64,000 bases of DNA from Oscillatoriales cyanobacterium CG2_30_40_61. Lineage in GTDB: Bacteria; Cyanobacteriota; Cyanobacteriia; Cyanobacteriales; Microcoleaceae. Of the stretch, positions 29,097 to 39,208 are shown piece by piece; position 1 is the first letter of the stretch, and each line of letters opens with the position of its first letter. The DNA lies in assembly GCA_001873365.1 (NCBI GenBank), contig MNYZ01000002.1, positions 41,028 to 105,027 on the forward strand, read 5' to 3'. The translations under genes were made by a program, and so were the position numbers. The notes under the pieces were generated by a model. The model was not told the origin of the DNA and did no database searches. It saw only the letters and a list, made by a program, of their open reading frames with translations.

Positions 29097-29192
29097 GAGA
29101 AAATCAAACAGCCCTGTCCCGATTCCCTCCAGTGGGTGCTATAGTTTAAAATTGTCTGATGTTAAGTGGCTGTTTATTTTTAAACCCAAATT

Positions 29193-29411
29193 ATGCTACT
29201 GATTACCCTATTACTCTATGCTGCCCTTGCTGGTGCTTATTTGTTAGTGCTTCCGGCTGCTTTATATGCTTATATGAATGCTCGCTGGTATGTAGCCAGT
29301 TCTTTTGAACGGGCATTTATGTACTTTTTAGTCTTCTTCTTTTTCCCCGGATTAATTCTTCTGGCTCCCTTCTTGAATTTCCGTCCTCAACCTAGAAAAA
29401 TTGCCACCTAA
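29193..29411 (+). CDS. ndhL: NAD(P)H-quinone oxidoreductase subunit L (NdhL)
   Basis: A 72-residue membrane subunit of the NDH-1 complex. Two helices (about 1-22 and 42-62) flank [27 protein letters not shown], the NdhL signature. NDH-1 runs cyclic electron flow, respiration and CO2 uptake at the thylakoid. Its stop overlaps the next ATG by one base (TAATG), so the two are translationally coupled. Confidence 0.93.
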   Translation: MLLITLLLYAALAGAYLLVLPAALYAYMNARWYVASSFERAFMYFLVFFFFPGLILLAPFLNFRPQPRKIAT

Positions 29412-29716
29412 TGCGACGAATTGATGTTATTGCTATTGGAATGCTCGTCTTTTTGACAGGTGGAGCGGTCTACCTAATTTTACAATGGGCGGGTCTGAAT
29501 AGCGTTGATGCTGGCATCTGGAGTCAAACTGTTTTAGTAGGTGGTTTATTTATTTGGTTACTCACTTATTTATTCCGGGTGGGAAGTCGAAATATGACCT
29601 ATAACCAACAACTGAAAAACTACGAAGATGCCGTTTTTCAAAAACGACTGGAAGAAATGACTCCAGAAGAAATTGCTCAATTGCAAGCGGAAGTTGAAGC
29701 AGAAAAAAATAATTAA
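29411..29716 (+). CDS. DUF3007 family membrane protein
   Basis: A 101-residue protein with two helices (about 5-28, 38-56) and an acidic tail (EEMTPEEIAQLQAEVEAEK). The family is restricted to cyanobacteria and plastids and commonly follows ndhL, suggesting a link with NDH-1; its biochemical role is not known to me. Confidence 0.85.
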   Translation: MRRIDVIAIGMLVFLTGGAVYLILQWAGLNSVDAGIWSQTVLVGGLFIWLLTYLFRVGSRNMTYNQQLKNYEDAVFQKRLEEMTPEEIAQLQAEVEAEKNN

Positions 29717-29777
29717 ACTTTTACTTTTTTCTGCTTAATTATTGGATAATAAGTTAGTCTATTTGAGTTTAATTTTA

Positions 29778-30581
29778 ATGATTTCTGTTTCTCAATGCTT
29801 TGAATCTTTAAGAACTTCGGACAAAAAAAACTGTGCTTTAATTCCTTTTATTACCGCCGGTGATCCGAACTTAGAAACAACGGCAAAAGCCTTACAAATT
29901 CTGGATCAAAATGGGGCTGATTTGATTGAGTTGGGGGTTCCCTATTCTGATCCCTTGGCAGATGGCCCGATAATTCAAGCCGCGGCAACTCGCGCTCTGC
30001 AAAGGGGGACTCGTTTAGATCAAGTATTAGAAATGGTGGCAACGGTTAGCCCAACGCTGAAAGCCCCAATTATTTTATTTACTTACTATAATCCCATTTT
30101 ACATCGAGGGATTAAACCCTTTTTAGAACAGATTTATCAAGCCGGGGCTAGGGGTTTAGTTGTCCCCGATTTACCCTTGGAAGAAGCGGAAACTTTATTG
30201 GAGCCCGCCCGTCAAATTGGCATAGAAGTGACTTTGTTAGTGGCGCCAACCAGTCCTAAAGAGCGGATTGAGTTAATCGCTCGTAAATCTCAGGGGTTCA
30301 TTTATTTGGTTAGTGTTACCGGGGTGACGGGGATGCGTTCCCAAGTCCAAACCCGGGTTGAAGATATGCTCAAGGAAATGCGAGGTCTAACGGATAAACC
30401 CATTGGGGTTGGGTTCGGGATTTCTGAGCCCGAACAAGCTACCCAAATGCGAGACTGGGGTGCAGATGCGGTGATTGTCGGGAGTGCTTTCGTTAAACGA
30501 TTAGCCGAAGGAACACCGGAACATGGTTTAGCAGATATTGGTCAGTTTTGTCAATCCCTAAAATCGGCAATTCAACATTAA
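29778..30581 (+). CDS. trpA: Tryptophan synthase alpha subunit
   Basis: 267 residues from the ATG at 29778 ([12 protein letters not shown]); the longer frame from a TTG at 29742 is not needed. It splits indole-3-glycerol phosphate to indole, which passes to TrpB. Catalytic Glu is in [19 protein letters not shown] together with the Asp of that motif; phosphate loop [10 protein letters not shown] and GSAFVK. The ndhL-DUF3007-trpA order is common in cyanobacteria. Confidence 0.96.
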   Translation: MISVSQCFESLRTSDKKNCALIPFITAGDPNLETTAKALQILDQNGADLIELGVPYSDPLADGPIIQAAATRALQRGTRLDQVLEMVATVSPTLKAPIILFTYYNPILHRGIKPFLEQIYQAGARGLVVPDLPLEEAETLLEPARQIGIEVTLLVAPTSPKERIELIARKSQGFIYLVSVTGVTGMRSQVQTRVEDMLKEMRGLTDKPIGVGFGISEPEQATQMRDWGADAVIVGSAFVKRLAEGTPEHGLADIGQFCQSLKSAIQH

Positions 30582-30679
30582 AATACAGGACTTGCAATGC
30601 AAGTCCCAAGTTCTGGTATCAAATGTAACCATTTCCGTATTTTTTTCAGAATGATGTAGCCTGTTCAACAATTTTTGTG

Positions 30680-30780
30680 TATAATTCTTTTAGTTGGGTG
30701 TGTTTATGATCAATTCACACTCGGGTATATTTGATCTTTAAGAATTCAAGAGTGGGAACACCCGCACTCGGTTGTTTTTT
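30680..30780 (+). ncRNA. Candidate small RNA with promoter and terminator
   Basis: A TATAAT box at 30680-30685 has no strong -35. About 60-90 bases downstream is a hairpin GAGTG/CACTC (30750-30769), then GGTTGTTTTTTT. No ORF of note lies between. The arrangement fits a short transcript of 80-90 nt. It has no recognised family motif, and I do not see the known Yfr1 core. Confidence 0.35.
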
Positions 30781-30861
30781 TGGGTTTCATTGAAAGAAAG
30801 CAAGAACGCTGGAGGTATGGTGCTCCCATAAACACATTACCTCCAGCTCCTTGAAACCCTC
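30781..30861. other. Highly structured noncoding segment
   Basis: Nested inverted repeats: GGGTTTCA (about 30780) pairs with TGAAACCC (about 30854) and encloses GCTGGAGGTA pairing with TACCTCCAGC. Both strands fold equally. A short minus-strand ORF here is not convincing. It may be a structured RNA or a mobile palindromic element. The rest of 30862-31000 holds only a small GGGC/GCCC hairpin at 30981-30992. Confidence 0.35.
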
Positions 30862-31007
30862 GTAATGTGCCTTTCTGTTTATTATTATTGCAACGTTGCC
30901 AACCGATTGCAAGAGGTCTTTTGCAATCACCCACTTTTAAGGTTAAATGGGTCTATAAGTCTCTTGGTAAGCGGGTTGTTGGGCTTTAGCCCTTAAGAAA
31001 CGAAAAG

Positions 31008-31042
31008 ACGCGGCCATCAGGAATAGTTCTTGATGACCGCGT
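31008..31042 (-). terminator. Terminator of hemA
   Basis: ACGCGG and CCGCGT arms extended by ATCA/TGAT, with wobble pairs on the minus strand, then TCTTTTCGTTT in the minus direction. It lies 25 bp after the hemA stop. Confidence 0.7.
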
Positions 31043-31066
31043 TATTTAAGGAAAAACAGAGCAAAC

Positions 31067-32365
31067 CTAACTGTATTGCTGACCCGAATTTTTTTCCGGT
31101 TCTAAATTGAATAGGGTTTGTAGGGTTTGCATGGCGCGACGTCGGGCTTCTATGTCCTGTTGGGCGCGCAGTTGTACCATGGGGTCGTGAAGGATTTTAT
31201 TAACAATTCCCCGGGTTAGGGCTTCAATCACTTCTTGATGTTTGTCAGCGAATTCTGAACCTAAGCGAGATAGGGCTTTTTCTAATTCCTGTTCTCGAAT
31301 GGTTTCAATTTTATCGCGTAAACAGTTAATTACGGGGACGGTTTCTAAGCTGCGCCACCAGACCTCAAAGGCTTGAACTTCTTCTTCTAATAGAACTTCG
31401 GCTTCCTGTGCCATTTTCCGACGACTTTCATGATTTTGAGCTACAACTGCTTTTAAATCATCGACGTTATAGGCTTGAACATTAGATAATTCTGTGACAT
31501 CCGTAGCGATATTTCGAGGTACAGAAATATCCACTAACATTAGGGGTTGAGATGGGGTTAAAATCGTTTCTAATTTAGCCCGGTCTATAATGGGTTCGGT
31601 GGCGGAGGTACTGGTAAATACAATATCAGAATTAGCGATGACAGACATCATTTCCGACATGGTATAAATCCGTAAATCAGCATCGGGAAATTGATTTGCT
31701 AATTCTTTCGCCCGTCCTAACGTCCGATTTAAAATGGCAATTTGGTTCGCACCTTTAGAGATTAAATGCTGAACCAATAGGCGAGACATTTTGCCAGCCC
31801 CTAAAATAGCAACTCGATAATTACTTAAGTTGTGGACTTTCATCTGAACTAATTCGACCGCAGCCGAACTAATAGAAACGGCTCCTGTGCCAATACTGGT
31901 CTCGGTTCTCACCCGTTTTCCGGCGGTTAATGCTTGGGTAAATAAACGGTTCAGAATGCGACTAATCCCTTTATGTTGTTGGCTTAATTTATGGGTTTGT
32001 TTAACCTGGGATAAAATTTGTCCTTCCCCTAGAACTAAACTATCTAACCCGGCGGCGACTCGCATTAAGTGCATGATGGCATCATCATGAATTAGGGTAA
32101 ATAAATGGGGGCGTAGTTGTTGTAAAGGTAATTTACTTTTTTCTGATAAAAATTGGGTAACTTCCCGAATTCCTGGTTGAGTTTCTGTTGTTACTAAATA
32201 AATTTCTAAGCGGTTACAGGTGCTAAGAATCGCAACTTCTTCCAGATGGGGATAACTTAATAAATGAGCGATCGCAGCTTCTAATTTAGGTTCGGGAATA
32301 CTTAATTTTTCACGAACTTCAACGGGTGCGGTCTTGTGACTTAGACCTACAACAGCAATATTCAT
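31067..32365 (-). CDS. hemA: Glutamyl-tRNA reductase HemA
   Basis: A 432-residue enzyme, first committed step of tetrapyrrole synthesis: reduces glutamyl-tRNA to glutamate-1-semialdehyde. Catalytic Cys in [12 protein letters not shown] (near 50), substrate-binding [22 protein letters not shown] Rossmann [17 protein letters not shown]-terminal dimerisation helices. glpX lies upstream on the same strand, an arrangement frequent in cyanobacteria. Confidence 0.97.
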   Translation of the reverse strand: MNIAVVGLSHKTAPVEVREKLSIPEPKLEAAIAHLLSYPHLEEVAILSTCNRLEIYLVTTETQPGIREVTQFLSEKSKLPLQQLRPHLFTLIHDDAIMHLMRVAAGLDSLVLGEGQILSQVKQTHKLSQQHKGISRILNRLFTQALTAGKRVRTETSIGTGAVSISSAAVELVQMKVHNLSNYRVAILGAGKMSRLLVQHLISKGANQIAILNRTLGRAKELANQFPDADLRIYTMSEMMSVIANSDIVFTSTSATEPIIDRAKLETILTPSQPLMLVDISVPRNIATDVTELSNVQAYNVDDLKAVVAQNHESRRKMAQEAEVLLEEEVQAFEVWWRSLETVPVINCLRDKIETIREQELEKALSRLGSEFADKHQEVIEALTRGIVNKILHDPMVQLRAQQDIEARRRAMQTLQTLFNLEPEKNSGQQYS

Positions 32366-32398
32366 ACAACAGTTGTTATAAATAGGGGTTAAAAAATT

Positions 32399-32438
32399 AG
32401 TAATCAGTAATCAGTAATCAGTAATCAGTAATCAGTAA
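32399..32438. repeat. Heptanucleotide tandem repeat (AGTAATC)n
   Basis: Five consecutive AGTAATC units plus a partial one in the hemA-glpX spacer. A complementary CTGATTACTGA stretch follows at 32490-32501, so a hairpin can form. Typical STRR repeat of filamentous cyanobacteria. Confidence 0.85.
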
Positions 32439-32513
32439 ATTGCTAATAGTTTTCAATTGTTAACTAAGAACCAAAAACCAAGAACCAAAAACTGATTACT
32501 GACTCCTTAAACC

Positions 32514-33551
32514 TTAGTGCAACTGAATATTTTTGGGTTGGCCAAACATATGAACAGTATCGACAAAACGAGCAGTTTTAGACTGAGAAGAAATTACCAA
32601 ACTTTGAGTCCGAGCGCCACCACTAAAGAAGCGAACTCCTTCCATCAAAGTCCCCGGTGTAATTCCACAAGCCGCAAATAACACGGTTTCACCGGAGGCC
32701 AATTCATCGGAATTATAGACTTTATCAGCATCATTAATTCCCATTTCTTTGAGGCGATTCAGATTTCCTTCTCTGCTTTCCCCAATTAATCCGGTTTTCA
32801 CCACTTCTGGATCATAGATTAACTGACCTTGGAAGTGACCACCTAAAGCCCGCATAGCTGCGGCTGAAATCACCCCTTCTGGTGCGGCCCCAATGCCCAT
32901 GAGTGCGTGAATATTGGTTCCCGAAAAGGCACAGGAAATCGCAGCCGAAACGTCACCATCACTGATCAAACGGACACGGGCACCCGCCTTGCGAATTTCT
33001 TCGATCAGGTCTTTATGGCGGGGACGATCCATGACCACCACCACTAAGTCCTCAATGGCGCGGTTCATGCAGTCGGAGAGAATTTTCAGGTTTTCGGTGG
33101 CAGATTTGTTAATATCAACGTGATCCTTAGCCACGGCCGGGGCTGCTAATTTCTTCATGTAGAAATCAGGAGCCGCAAATAGACCGCCTTTTTCAGAAAT
33201 TGCTAACACAGCCATGGAGCCATTTTGACCATAGGCGACTAAGTTAGTTCCTTCGCAGGGGTCAACGGCGATATCAATTTCGAGCAGTTCGTTGGGGTTA
33301 CAGAATTTAGCTGCATCTTCCTGGGTACAGATCCCGACTTCCTCACCAATATAAAGCATGGGGGCTTCGTCTCTTTCCCCTTCCCCAATTACGATCCGTC
33401 CTCTCATGTGAATTTGGTTCATGCGTTTACGCATGGCTTCCACGGCCACATGGTCGGCTTCATTTTTGTCGCCTTTCCCCATTAAACGAGCCGAAGCGAT
33501 CGCAGCTTGCTCGACCACTTCAATAATCTCTAATGCAATAACATTATCCAC
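32514..33551 (-). CDS. glpX: Class II fructose-1,6-/sedoheptulose-1,7-bisphosphatase (GlpX type)
   Basis: 345 residues if the GTG at 33551 is used, the normal length and start ([25 protein letters not shown]); a TTG six codons upstream extends it unnecessarily. The protein hydrolyses FBP and SBP in the Calvin cycle and gluconeogenesis. Metal ligands lie in [11 protein letters not shown] and in [13 protein letters not shown]. Cytosolic homotetramer in relatives. Confidence 0.95.
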   Translation of the reverse strand: MDNVIALEIIEVVEQAAIASARLMGKGDKNEADHVAVEAMRKRMNQIHMRGRIVIGEGERDEAPMLYIGEEVGICTQEDAAKFCNPNELLEIDIAVDPCEGTNLVAYGQNGSMAVLAISEKGGLFAAPDFYMKKLAAPAVAKDHVDINKSATENLKILSDCMNRAIEDLVVVVMDRPRHKDLIEEIRKAGARVRLISDGDVSAAISCAFSGTNIHALMGIGAAPEGVISAAAMRALGGHFQGQLIYDPEVVKTGLIGESREGNLNRLKEMGINDADKVYNSDELASGETVLFAACGITPGTLMEGVRFFSGGARTQSLVISSQSKTARFVDTVHMFGQPKNIQLH

Positions 33552-33569
33552 AGAATTTTTTCCTATCAA

Positions 33570-34231
33570 GAACTGAGATTGCCGAATTATTAGACACTCC
33601 CAGTGTTTTAGTCTATCAGAGGGCGGATGCGGTTTTCATTTGGGGGAGTTGAGTTTTTGTTAATTTTTACTGCGACTCAGGGGAGTCAGCATCTATTAAA
33701 CGTCCTATAGATTAAAAAATCGCTTCTGTCAACCAACAGGCTTCTAAATCCCGAATTGCCAATTTGTCCTCAGCCTGATTAATCAAACCTTCTCCCCGTA
33801 AGGCTCCGGTATTAGCCCCCGGACAAATATAGTTGAGGGTATCGCAATTAAAGCGATCCCAGATTAAGCGAATACGAGGTCAAGTTTTGGCCGGGGGCGG
33901 GGGAATCGCTGCACCTGGGAGATTGGACAATAAATTAAAACTTACCCACCGGGCCCGATCAACCGGGTTTTTTAGAGAATATGTGGGTCACAACCCAGTA
34001 TTTTCGCCAAAAAAACCCGGTTTCTTTGGTTGGGTGCGTAAGTCCTGTAAATAGATGACACCCGGTGAACAATACCCCCATGCCCACTAAAATAAAGGCA
34101 GGATGAACCCGGGCCATGCCCAGGTGTCCAAAAAAACGAACTCTGGGAAATCAATTTTAACTCAGTCTCAAAAGGGGTTAGGTTAAACTCAGGTAGTAAG
34201 TAATCTTCTGGTTATTAGATTAATTTTTAGG
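33570..34231. other. 662-bp spacer with decayed coding remnants and a CCGGGTTT repeat
   Basis: Between divergent glpX and the S2P-like gene. It contains two minus-strand coding-like remnants and, between them, a dispersed AACCGGG/CCCGGTT repeat (33960-34025), the family of the 73-bp array at 18.3 kb. No intact gene. Confidence 0.5.
33712..34150 (-). pseudogene. Possible gene remnant interrupted by a repeat
   Basis: Minus-strand reading from 33879 to the stop at 33712 gives a protein-like tail with CDTLNYICPGANTGALRGEG and DKLAIRDLEACWLTEAIF. About 34150-34056 gives MARVHPAFILVGMGVLFTG, resembling a membrane helix. The two may be halves of one gene broken by the repeat between them. I cannot name the parent family. 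Confidence 0.35.
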
Positions 34232-35740
34232 ATGCAATTGTCGATTTTAACTGAATTAAAACTACCAATGATCATGTTATTTTGGTTACTAATTTTAGGG
34301 TTAATCACCTACGGGCTTCTACAAAGGGGTGTAGCTCAAATTACCCAGACTCCGGTTTGGTTGCTGTGGTTGGTGATGATGACTCCGGCGTTCATTTGGG
34401 CGACTTGGATTTGGATCTATGATCAAAAACTAATTCCCGCCGGGTTAGTGATTATTCCCTTTATTGTTTGTCCCTGTTTATATTGGTTTTTGGTGCAGTG
34501 GGGGCGTCTTCCTCCGCCATCACCGGAATCAGATATTGCTACTCCCACAAACTCGATGCTTCCCCTGGAAAAACCCAGTTTACCCCGCCCTTTGGATCAA
34601 CAGGAAGAAGACATTCTTCGTACTTGTTTTCCTTGGACAGTGTTTCCCTTACATAATATTGAATATCGCTTACAAGCAGTGATTTGTCGGGGTCAGTTAC
34701 GGTCTAATCCTGATCGGGCTTATCAAACGATTCGAGATAATATTAATGCAAAATTTAGCGATCGCTTTTTAATTGCATTTCAACAGGATCTTCAAGATAA
34801 ACCGTTTTTTGCTTTAGTCCCTAATCCCGATCAGGAAAAAGCTGATCCGGTTGAAGCAAATCCCTTAACTCGTCCTATTTTGGCTTTATCTTTATTTTTA
34901 ATTACTTTCTTTACCACAACAACTGCGGGTGTTGAAATTGTAGATATTCCCCTGAATGCTTGGCAAGATAAACCCAGTTTATTATGGGCAGGATTACCCT
35001 ATAGTATGGCTTTAATGGCGATTCTGAGTATTCATATATCGGCTCATTATTTGATGGCTCGCCGGTATAAAATTAAGGCGACTTTACCTTATTTTATTCC
35101 GATTCCTTTTTGGTTAGGAACTTTGGGTGCTTTTATTCAGATCCGATCGCCTTTTCCCCATCGCCAAGCCCTATTTGATATTAGCATTGTTAGAGTTTTA
35201 GCTGGATTTATCATCAGCTTACCCCTACTAATTTGGGGGTTAAGTCAGTCAACGGTTGTTGCCTTTGATCCGAACACTTCAGGATTTTTAAATTTTGAAT
35301 CCTTGCATCCTAGTTTTTCATTTTTGTTAACATTATTAAGTAAGTTAATATTAGGTGCGGGCTTAACTTCTGAAAACGCAATCCATTTACATCCGGTGGC
35401 GATCGCTGGATATTTAGGATTAATGATCACAGCATTTAATTTAATCCCCATCGGACAATTAGATGGCGGTCATATTGTCCATGCTATGTTGGGTCAAAAA
35501 ACCAGTCTAATTATCGGTCAAGTGGCGCGATTTTTAATCTTAATTTTAGCATTAATTCACAGTGAATTTATCATCTTAGCCCTATTATTATTCTTTTTTC
35601 CTTTACAAGATGAACTTCCATTAAATGATGTCAGTGAACTTAATAACATTCGAGATGTTATTGGGTTATCAACCTTGGGATTATTATTGTTAATTATACT
35701 CCCGATGCCTGCGGTTGTTGCTCAATGGTTGAATTATTAA
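34232..35740 (+). CDS. Site-2-protease-like (EGY1-type) membrane protein lacking the catalytic Glu
   Basis: A 502-residue protein. Two N-terminal helices, a soluble region (about 100-200) and a C-terminal M50 membrane domain with the family segment TLPYFIPIPFWLGTLGAFIQIRSP. The zinc motif HExxH reads HISAH (268-272), with Ile replacing the catalytic Glu. The later LDGGH (410-414) still carries the metal-binding Asp. The usual GPLAGF motif reads RVLAGF. Both changes argue for a non-proteolytic pseudoenzyme, comparable to plant EGY3. Membrane location is clear; role unknown. Confidence 0.85.
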   Translation: MQLSILTELKLPMIMLFWLLILGLITYGLLQRGVAQITQTPVWLLWLVMMTPAFIWATWIWIYDQKLIPAGLVIIPFIVCPCLYWFLVQWGRLPPPSPESDIATPTNSMLPLEKPSLPRPLDQQEEDILRTCFPWTVFPLHNIEYRLQAVICRGQLRSNPDRAYQTIRDNINAKFSDRFLIAFQQDLQDKPFFALVPNPDQEKADPVEANPLTRPILALSLFLITFFTTTTAGVEIVDIPLNAWQDKPSLLWAGLPYSMALMAILSIHISAHYLMARRYKIKATLPYFIPIPFWLGTLGAFIQIRSPFPHRQALFDISIVRVLAGFIISLPLLIWGLSQSTVVAFDPNTSGFLNFESLHPSFSFLLTLLSKLILGAGLTSENAIHLHPVAIAGYLGLMITAFNLIPIGQLDGGHIVHAMLGQKTSLIIGQVARFLILILALIHSEFIILALLLFFFPLQDELPLNDVSELNNIRDVIGLSTLGLLLLIILPMPAVVAQWLNY

Positions 35741-35790
35741 GTAAATAATGGGGATCACGGATTTAAGAGGATTTCACGGATTTCACAGAT

Positions 35791-35885
35791 TTTAACCCAT
35801 TACCCATTACCCTGTTACTGAGCGAAGTCGAAGTATTACCCATTACCTATTACCTATTACCTATTACCTATTACCCATTACCTAT
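35791..35885. repeat. Heptanucleotide tandem repeat (ATTACCC/ATTACCT)
   Basis: ATTACC-type heptamers in two blocks separated by TGTTACTGAGCGAAGTCGAAG, between convergent genes. STRR class. Confidence 0.8.
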
Positions 35886-35893
35886 TTTAAAGA

Positions 35894-37099
35894 TTATCTC
35901 AGAAATGCCCTCGAAGCTGGATAATAGAACAGGGATTGAAATTTTGCTTGTCTTTGATTAGCGGGTTCGGGGGCTTCATCCCATAAACTTTCATAGAAAA
36001 AGAACGAAAACCCTAAGCCATTTTGACGCGCTGCTTGTATCTTAGCTTGAATTTGTTGCATCCCTATGGGCCGATTTCTTAAACCCGTTAGAATTCCTAC
36101 CCCCGTCGGAATTTTGGCTCGCGCCTCTTGAATTTCTGGCTTAACTAATTCTCTGACAAAACTTGGTAAATCGGGGCGATAAATCTGTACAATTAACTCA
36201 TCAACTAGATTTTTTTTCACCCAACCAACCCAATCCTGAAGATGACTATTATAAGCGGTATGATAGGGATTAGGAGCAACGGAAAAAATCGCTTTAGGGT
36301 TTTTCGCTTTTACGGTTTTATTCAATTTTTCCACAAATTCTGTGATTTTATTCGCACGCCAACGCACCCAAGCAGGATCTTTAGGATCTTTAGGGGGAAG
36401 TGTTTTTGTTTGTTCCTGATACAACTTAACTGTATAGGGATCATAACCAAATTCAATCGGTAAACTCAAATGATCATCAAATTGAATACCATCTCCTTGA
36501 TATTGGGTCATAACTTCCAAAACTAAATTAGTAATTAATTGTTGGACTTCTGGATGAAAAGGATTTAACCAAACTACCTCTCCGGCGGCGCCTTCCCAGG
36601 TTTGAATTCCATCTTGGCGGCTGGTTAACCACTGGGGATGATTTAAAGCTAATTCTGAAGACGGCGAGGTCATAAATCCAAATTCAAACCAAGGAATTAC
36701 TAATAACCCTTTTTGATGACTTAAATTAATTAAATCCGCTAAAATATCCTGTCCCTGTAAACCCCGGCGAATAAAGGGCTGAAATCCTCCCGCTTGAGCT
36801 ACTCCACTGGGATAAAACACATAACCCGAATTCCAAACCACCGGATAAATTGTATTAAAATTGAGTCGTGCTAGTTGATTAACTGCTTCCTGTAATTTAG
36901 CATGATCTCTAACAATATCTGTATCATTTGTTGTTACCCAAACCCCTCGAATTTCTGGAAAGATTTTGGGAGTATTCGCTATACCAGGATAGGCGGATAA
37001 TAAAACTATTAACCCTAGACCCAAAATCATCAGAGCAATGGATTTTAGGATTTGTTTGGTGCTTTTTGAAAGACCATATCGCCACGAACTTTTCGCCAT
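35894..37099 (-). CDS. Glycoside hydrolase-like, GHL10/DUF187 family (family 10 glycosylhydrolase)
   Basis: About 401 residues from the ATG at 37099. An N-terminal signal anchor (SIALMILGLGLIVLLSAYPGIA) precedes the TIM-barrel start FPEIRGVWVTTNDTDIV. Later GIQFDDHLSLP carries likely catalytic acidic residues. Members of this family act on extracellular or periplasmic polysaccharide. Substrate unknown. Confidence 0.85.
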   Translation of the reverse strand: MAKSSWRYGLSKSTKQILKSIALMILGLGLIVLLSAYPGIANTPKIFPEIRGVWVTTNDTDIVRDHAKLQEAVNQLARLNFNTIYPVVWNSGYVFYPSGVAQAGGFQPFIRRGLQGQDILADLINLSHQKGLLVIPWFEFGFMTSPSSELALNHPQWLTSRQDGIQTWEGAAGEVVWLNPFHPEVQQLITNLVLEVMTQYQGDGIQFDDHLSLPIEFGYDPYTVKLYQEQTKTLPPKDPKDPAWVRWRANKITEFVEKLNKTVKAKNPKAIFSVAPNPYHTAYNSHLQDWVGWVKKNLVDELIVQIYRPDLPSFVRELVKPEIQEARAKIPTGVGILTGLRNRPIGMQQIQAKIQAARQNGLGFSFFFYESLWDEAPEPANQRQAKFQSLFYYPASRAFLR

Positions 37100-37217
37100 G
37101 AAACCCAAATATATAAGTTAAGAACAAAAATCAGTAATTGAGCAGAGCATCCTGTATTTTTAGAATATTTTAATAATTTACCAAATTTTGCCCACTTTCT
37201 AACCTTGAATCTCAATT

Positions 37218-38444
37218 TCAGAGTAGACTCACGGTTTGAGAGGGGATAAAGTCGGGAAAAACTCGACCCATCTGCTGAGAATTGAGTTTAAACTGACTCG
37301 CTAAAATCTGAGTAATTGCCTCTCTAAAATCCGTTGTCACCTTTAAATCCCGTTGTTCAAATAACTCCGATTTAGCTAAACCGGGCCATTTTCCATAAAC
37401 TTTTCCTCCTTGGATCGCCCCGCCCAAGAGCCACATCACATTCCCATAGCCGTGATCCGTCCCCCCATTACCATTTTCTCGAACCGTGCGACCGAATTCC
37501 GACATCACCACAATTGTTGTATCTGCATAAACATCCCCCAACCGTTCCACTAACGCCATTAAGCCCTCTGATAAAAAAGCTAACCGATTCGCTAAAAGTC
37601 CAGTAGATCCCCCCTGACCAACGTGGGTATCCCAGCCTCCCAGATTCATGAAGGCCAGTTGAATACTCGGATCTCGGACTAACAAACTCGCCAATTGTCG
37701 AGCTTCCCCCGCAAATCCCTTGGGTAAGGGTGCTCCCTGGTTGGCGGCTTGCATTTCCGCGTCTAATTCCTTCAGGAGTTGTTCCCGGGCAGTTCTCCCT
37801 TCTCGGTAGGCTAAACTGAGGGCATCGTTACTCGCATATAGTTGATCAAAGGCGGCTTTAACCTGATCTCTATCAATGGGGAGTTCCCGGGTACTATTGG
37901 AATTGAGGGTAATATTGGCTACGGATTGGGAACCGGATAAAATACGGGGTATCACCGTCCCCACGCTAACAGCCTCAACGGGAGTCTGTCCGGGCAAAAC
38001 ACCCAATAAACGGTTCATCCAGCCATCAGAGGTTTTCTGATTATTCGAGGTTCCGGTTTCCATCTGGTCTTGGGCTTCAAAGTGGGAACGGTTGGAAATC
38101 GGAGAACCAACTGCCTGAACAAAGGCTAAACTACTTTGTTCCCAAAGAGGTATTAGGTGGGATAAAGACGGATGAACCCCAAAAAACCCATCTAAATCTA
38201 AGGCTCCTTTTTCGGTTCCGGGTTTGGGAATGGCAATTACCGGACGGGCGGCATAATATCGGGGTTCAGAGTATGGAACTACCACATTTAAACCATCAAT
38301 TCCACCTCGGAGAAATACTACAATCAAGCGTTTTGAGCCGGGGGAAGCCGCTAGACTTTTAGCGATCCATCCGTGAGTGCCTAAAGTTGCGATCGCTGAT
38401 GTACCTGAAATTCCTACAAATTTTAAAAATTGCCGTCTATCCAT
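37218..38444 (-). CDS. DUF1501 family exported protein (sulfatase-like fold)
   Basis: A 408-residue protein. The start MDRRQFLKFVGISGTSAIATLG is a Tat-like signal. Conserved blocks IVVFLRGGIDGLNVVVPYSEPRYYAARP and GWDTHVGQGG...MSEFGRTVRENGNGGTDHGYGN identify DUF1501, related to alkaline-phosphatase/sulfatase folds. Reaction unknown. Same strand as the GH10-like gene (118 bp apart); both appear to be envelope proteins. Confidence 0.88.
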   Translation of the reverse strand: MDRRQFLKFVGISGTSAIATLGTHGWIAKSLAASPGSKRLIVVFLRGGIDGLNVVVPYSEPRYYAARPVIAIPKPGTEKGALDLDGFFGVHPSLSHLIPLWEQSSLAFVQAVGSPISNRSHFEAQDQMETGTSNNQKTSDGWMNRLLGVLPGQTPVEAVSVGTVIPRILSGSQSVANITLNSNSTRELPIDRDQVKAAFDQLYASNDALSLAYREGRTAREQLLKELDAEMQAANQGAPLPKGFAGEARQLASLLVRDPSIQLAFMNLGGWDTHVGQGGSTGLLANRLAFLSEGLMALVERLGDVYADTTIVVMSEFGRTVRENGNGGTDHGYGNVMWLLGGAIQGGKVYGKWPGLAKSELFEQRDLKVTTDFREAITQILASQFKLNSQQMGRVFPDFIPSQTVSLL

Positions 38445-38581
38445 TGTGTTAACCTAATTGCTAAAACTAAAAATAGGGATACATCTTGTTAACTGAGTCG
38501 AAAGAATGATTTAATATTAAGGGTTATTTAGTATTCCTATAGGTTAACATAAAACCGGAACCTGAAGAGGAGAAGTTAAAC

Positions 38582-39097
38582 ATGATTTTAAAACGCGGTG
38601 AGTCCGGAGCTAAAGTTCGAGAAATTCAAGGTCAGTTAGAACAATTAGGCTATAATATTGGTCGGTTGGGAATGCCTTTTGATCAGAATTTAGAAACTAT
38701 TGTTAAAGCCTTTCAAGAGGAAATGGAATTACCAATTGATGGGGTAATTGGGGATGCCACTCACCTCAAAATTAAACAAGCAATAGCAGCGATTAAAAGT
38801 TATAATCCCATTCAATCTCAACAGTCTCCTATTCCTAATGAATTAGGGGATTTTATTAATGGAAATTGGCAACAATGGCAAGTAATTTCTGCTAAAAAAT
38901 TAAATGCTCGTAGCGGCCCAGGATTTAATTATAATATTGATACGAGTTTTCCTACGGGTACGGTATTAATCCGCCATCCTGAGTACCGTTATCCGATTAA
39001 ATTTGATCAAGTCGGTAAACCTTGGTTAGTGGTTTCCTATCAAGGCGGGGCGTTTTTTGTTAGGGCTAATCAACGCTTTATTGAACCTGTTGTTTAA
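38582..39097 (+). CDS. Peptidoglycan-binding protein with SH3-like domain
   Basis: A 171-residue protein. Residues 1-65 form a PG_binding_1 repeat (GESGAKVREIQGQLEQLGYN ... FQEEMELPIDGVIGDATHLKI). Residues about 98-170 look SH3b-like (KKLNARSGPGFNYNIDTSFPTGTVL). No signal peptide is seen. A GAGGAG ribosome site precedes the ATG. It may tether something to the cell wall; the usual hydrolase domain is absent. Confidence 0.8.
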   Translation: MILKRGESGAKVREIQGQLEQLGYNIGRLGMPFDQNLETIVKAFQEEMELPIDGVIGDATHLKIKQAIAAIKSYNPIQSQQSPIPNELGDFINGNWQQWQVISAKKLNARSGPGFNYNIDTSFPTGTVLIRHPEYRYPIKFDQVGKPWLVVSYQGGAFFVRANQRFIEPVV

Positions 39098-39208
39098 TTC
39101 AGATTAGCAATATTAATTTTAAATTAAAAGCAGTTTTACTATCACCGATGATAGAAATGTTCATTCAAAAAACGTAGTCAGTTAAGACTTAGGCTGGACA
39201 GCTATCTT

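Noticed and set aside
30746..30934. 62-codon minus-strand ORF between trpA and hemA
   Set aside because: It overlaps a strongly structured segment and has irregular composition; more likely part of an RNA or palindrome element.
33833..34054. 73-codon plus-strand ORF
   Set aside because: It spans the CCGGGTTT repeat and overlaps the opposite-strand remnant; composition is repeat-derived.
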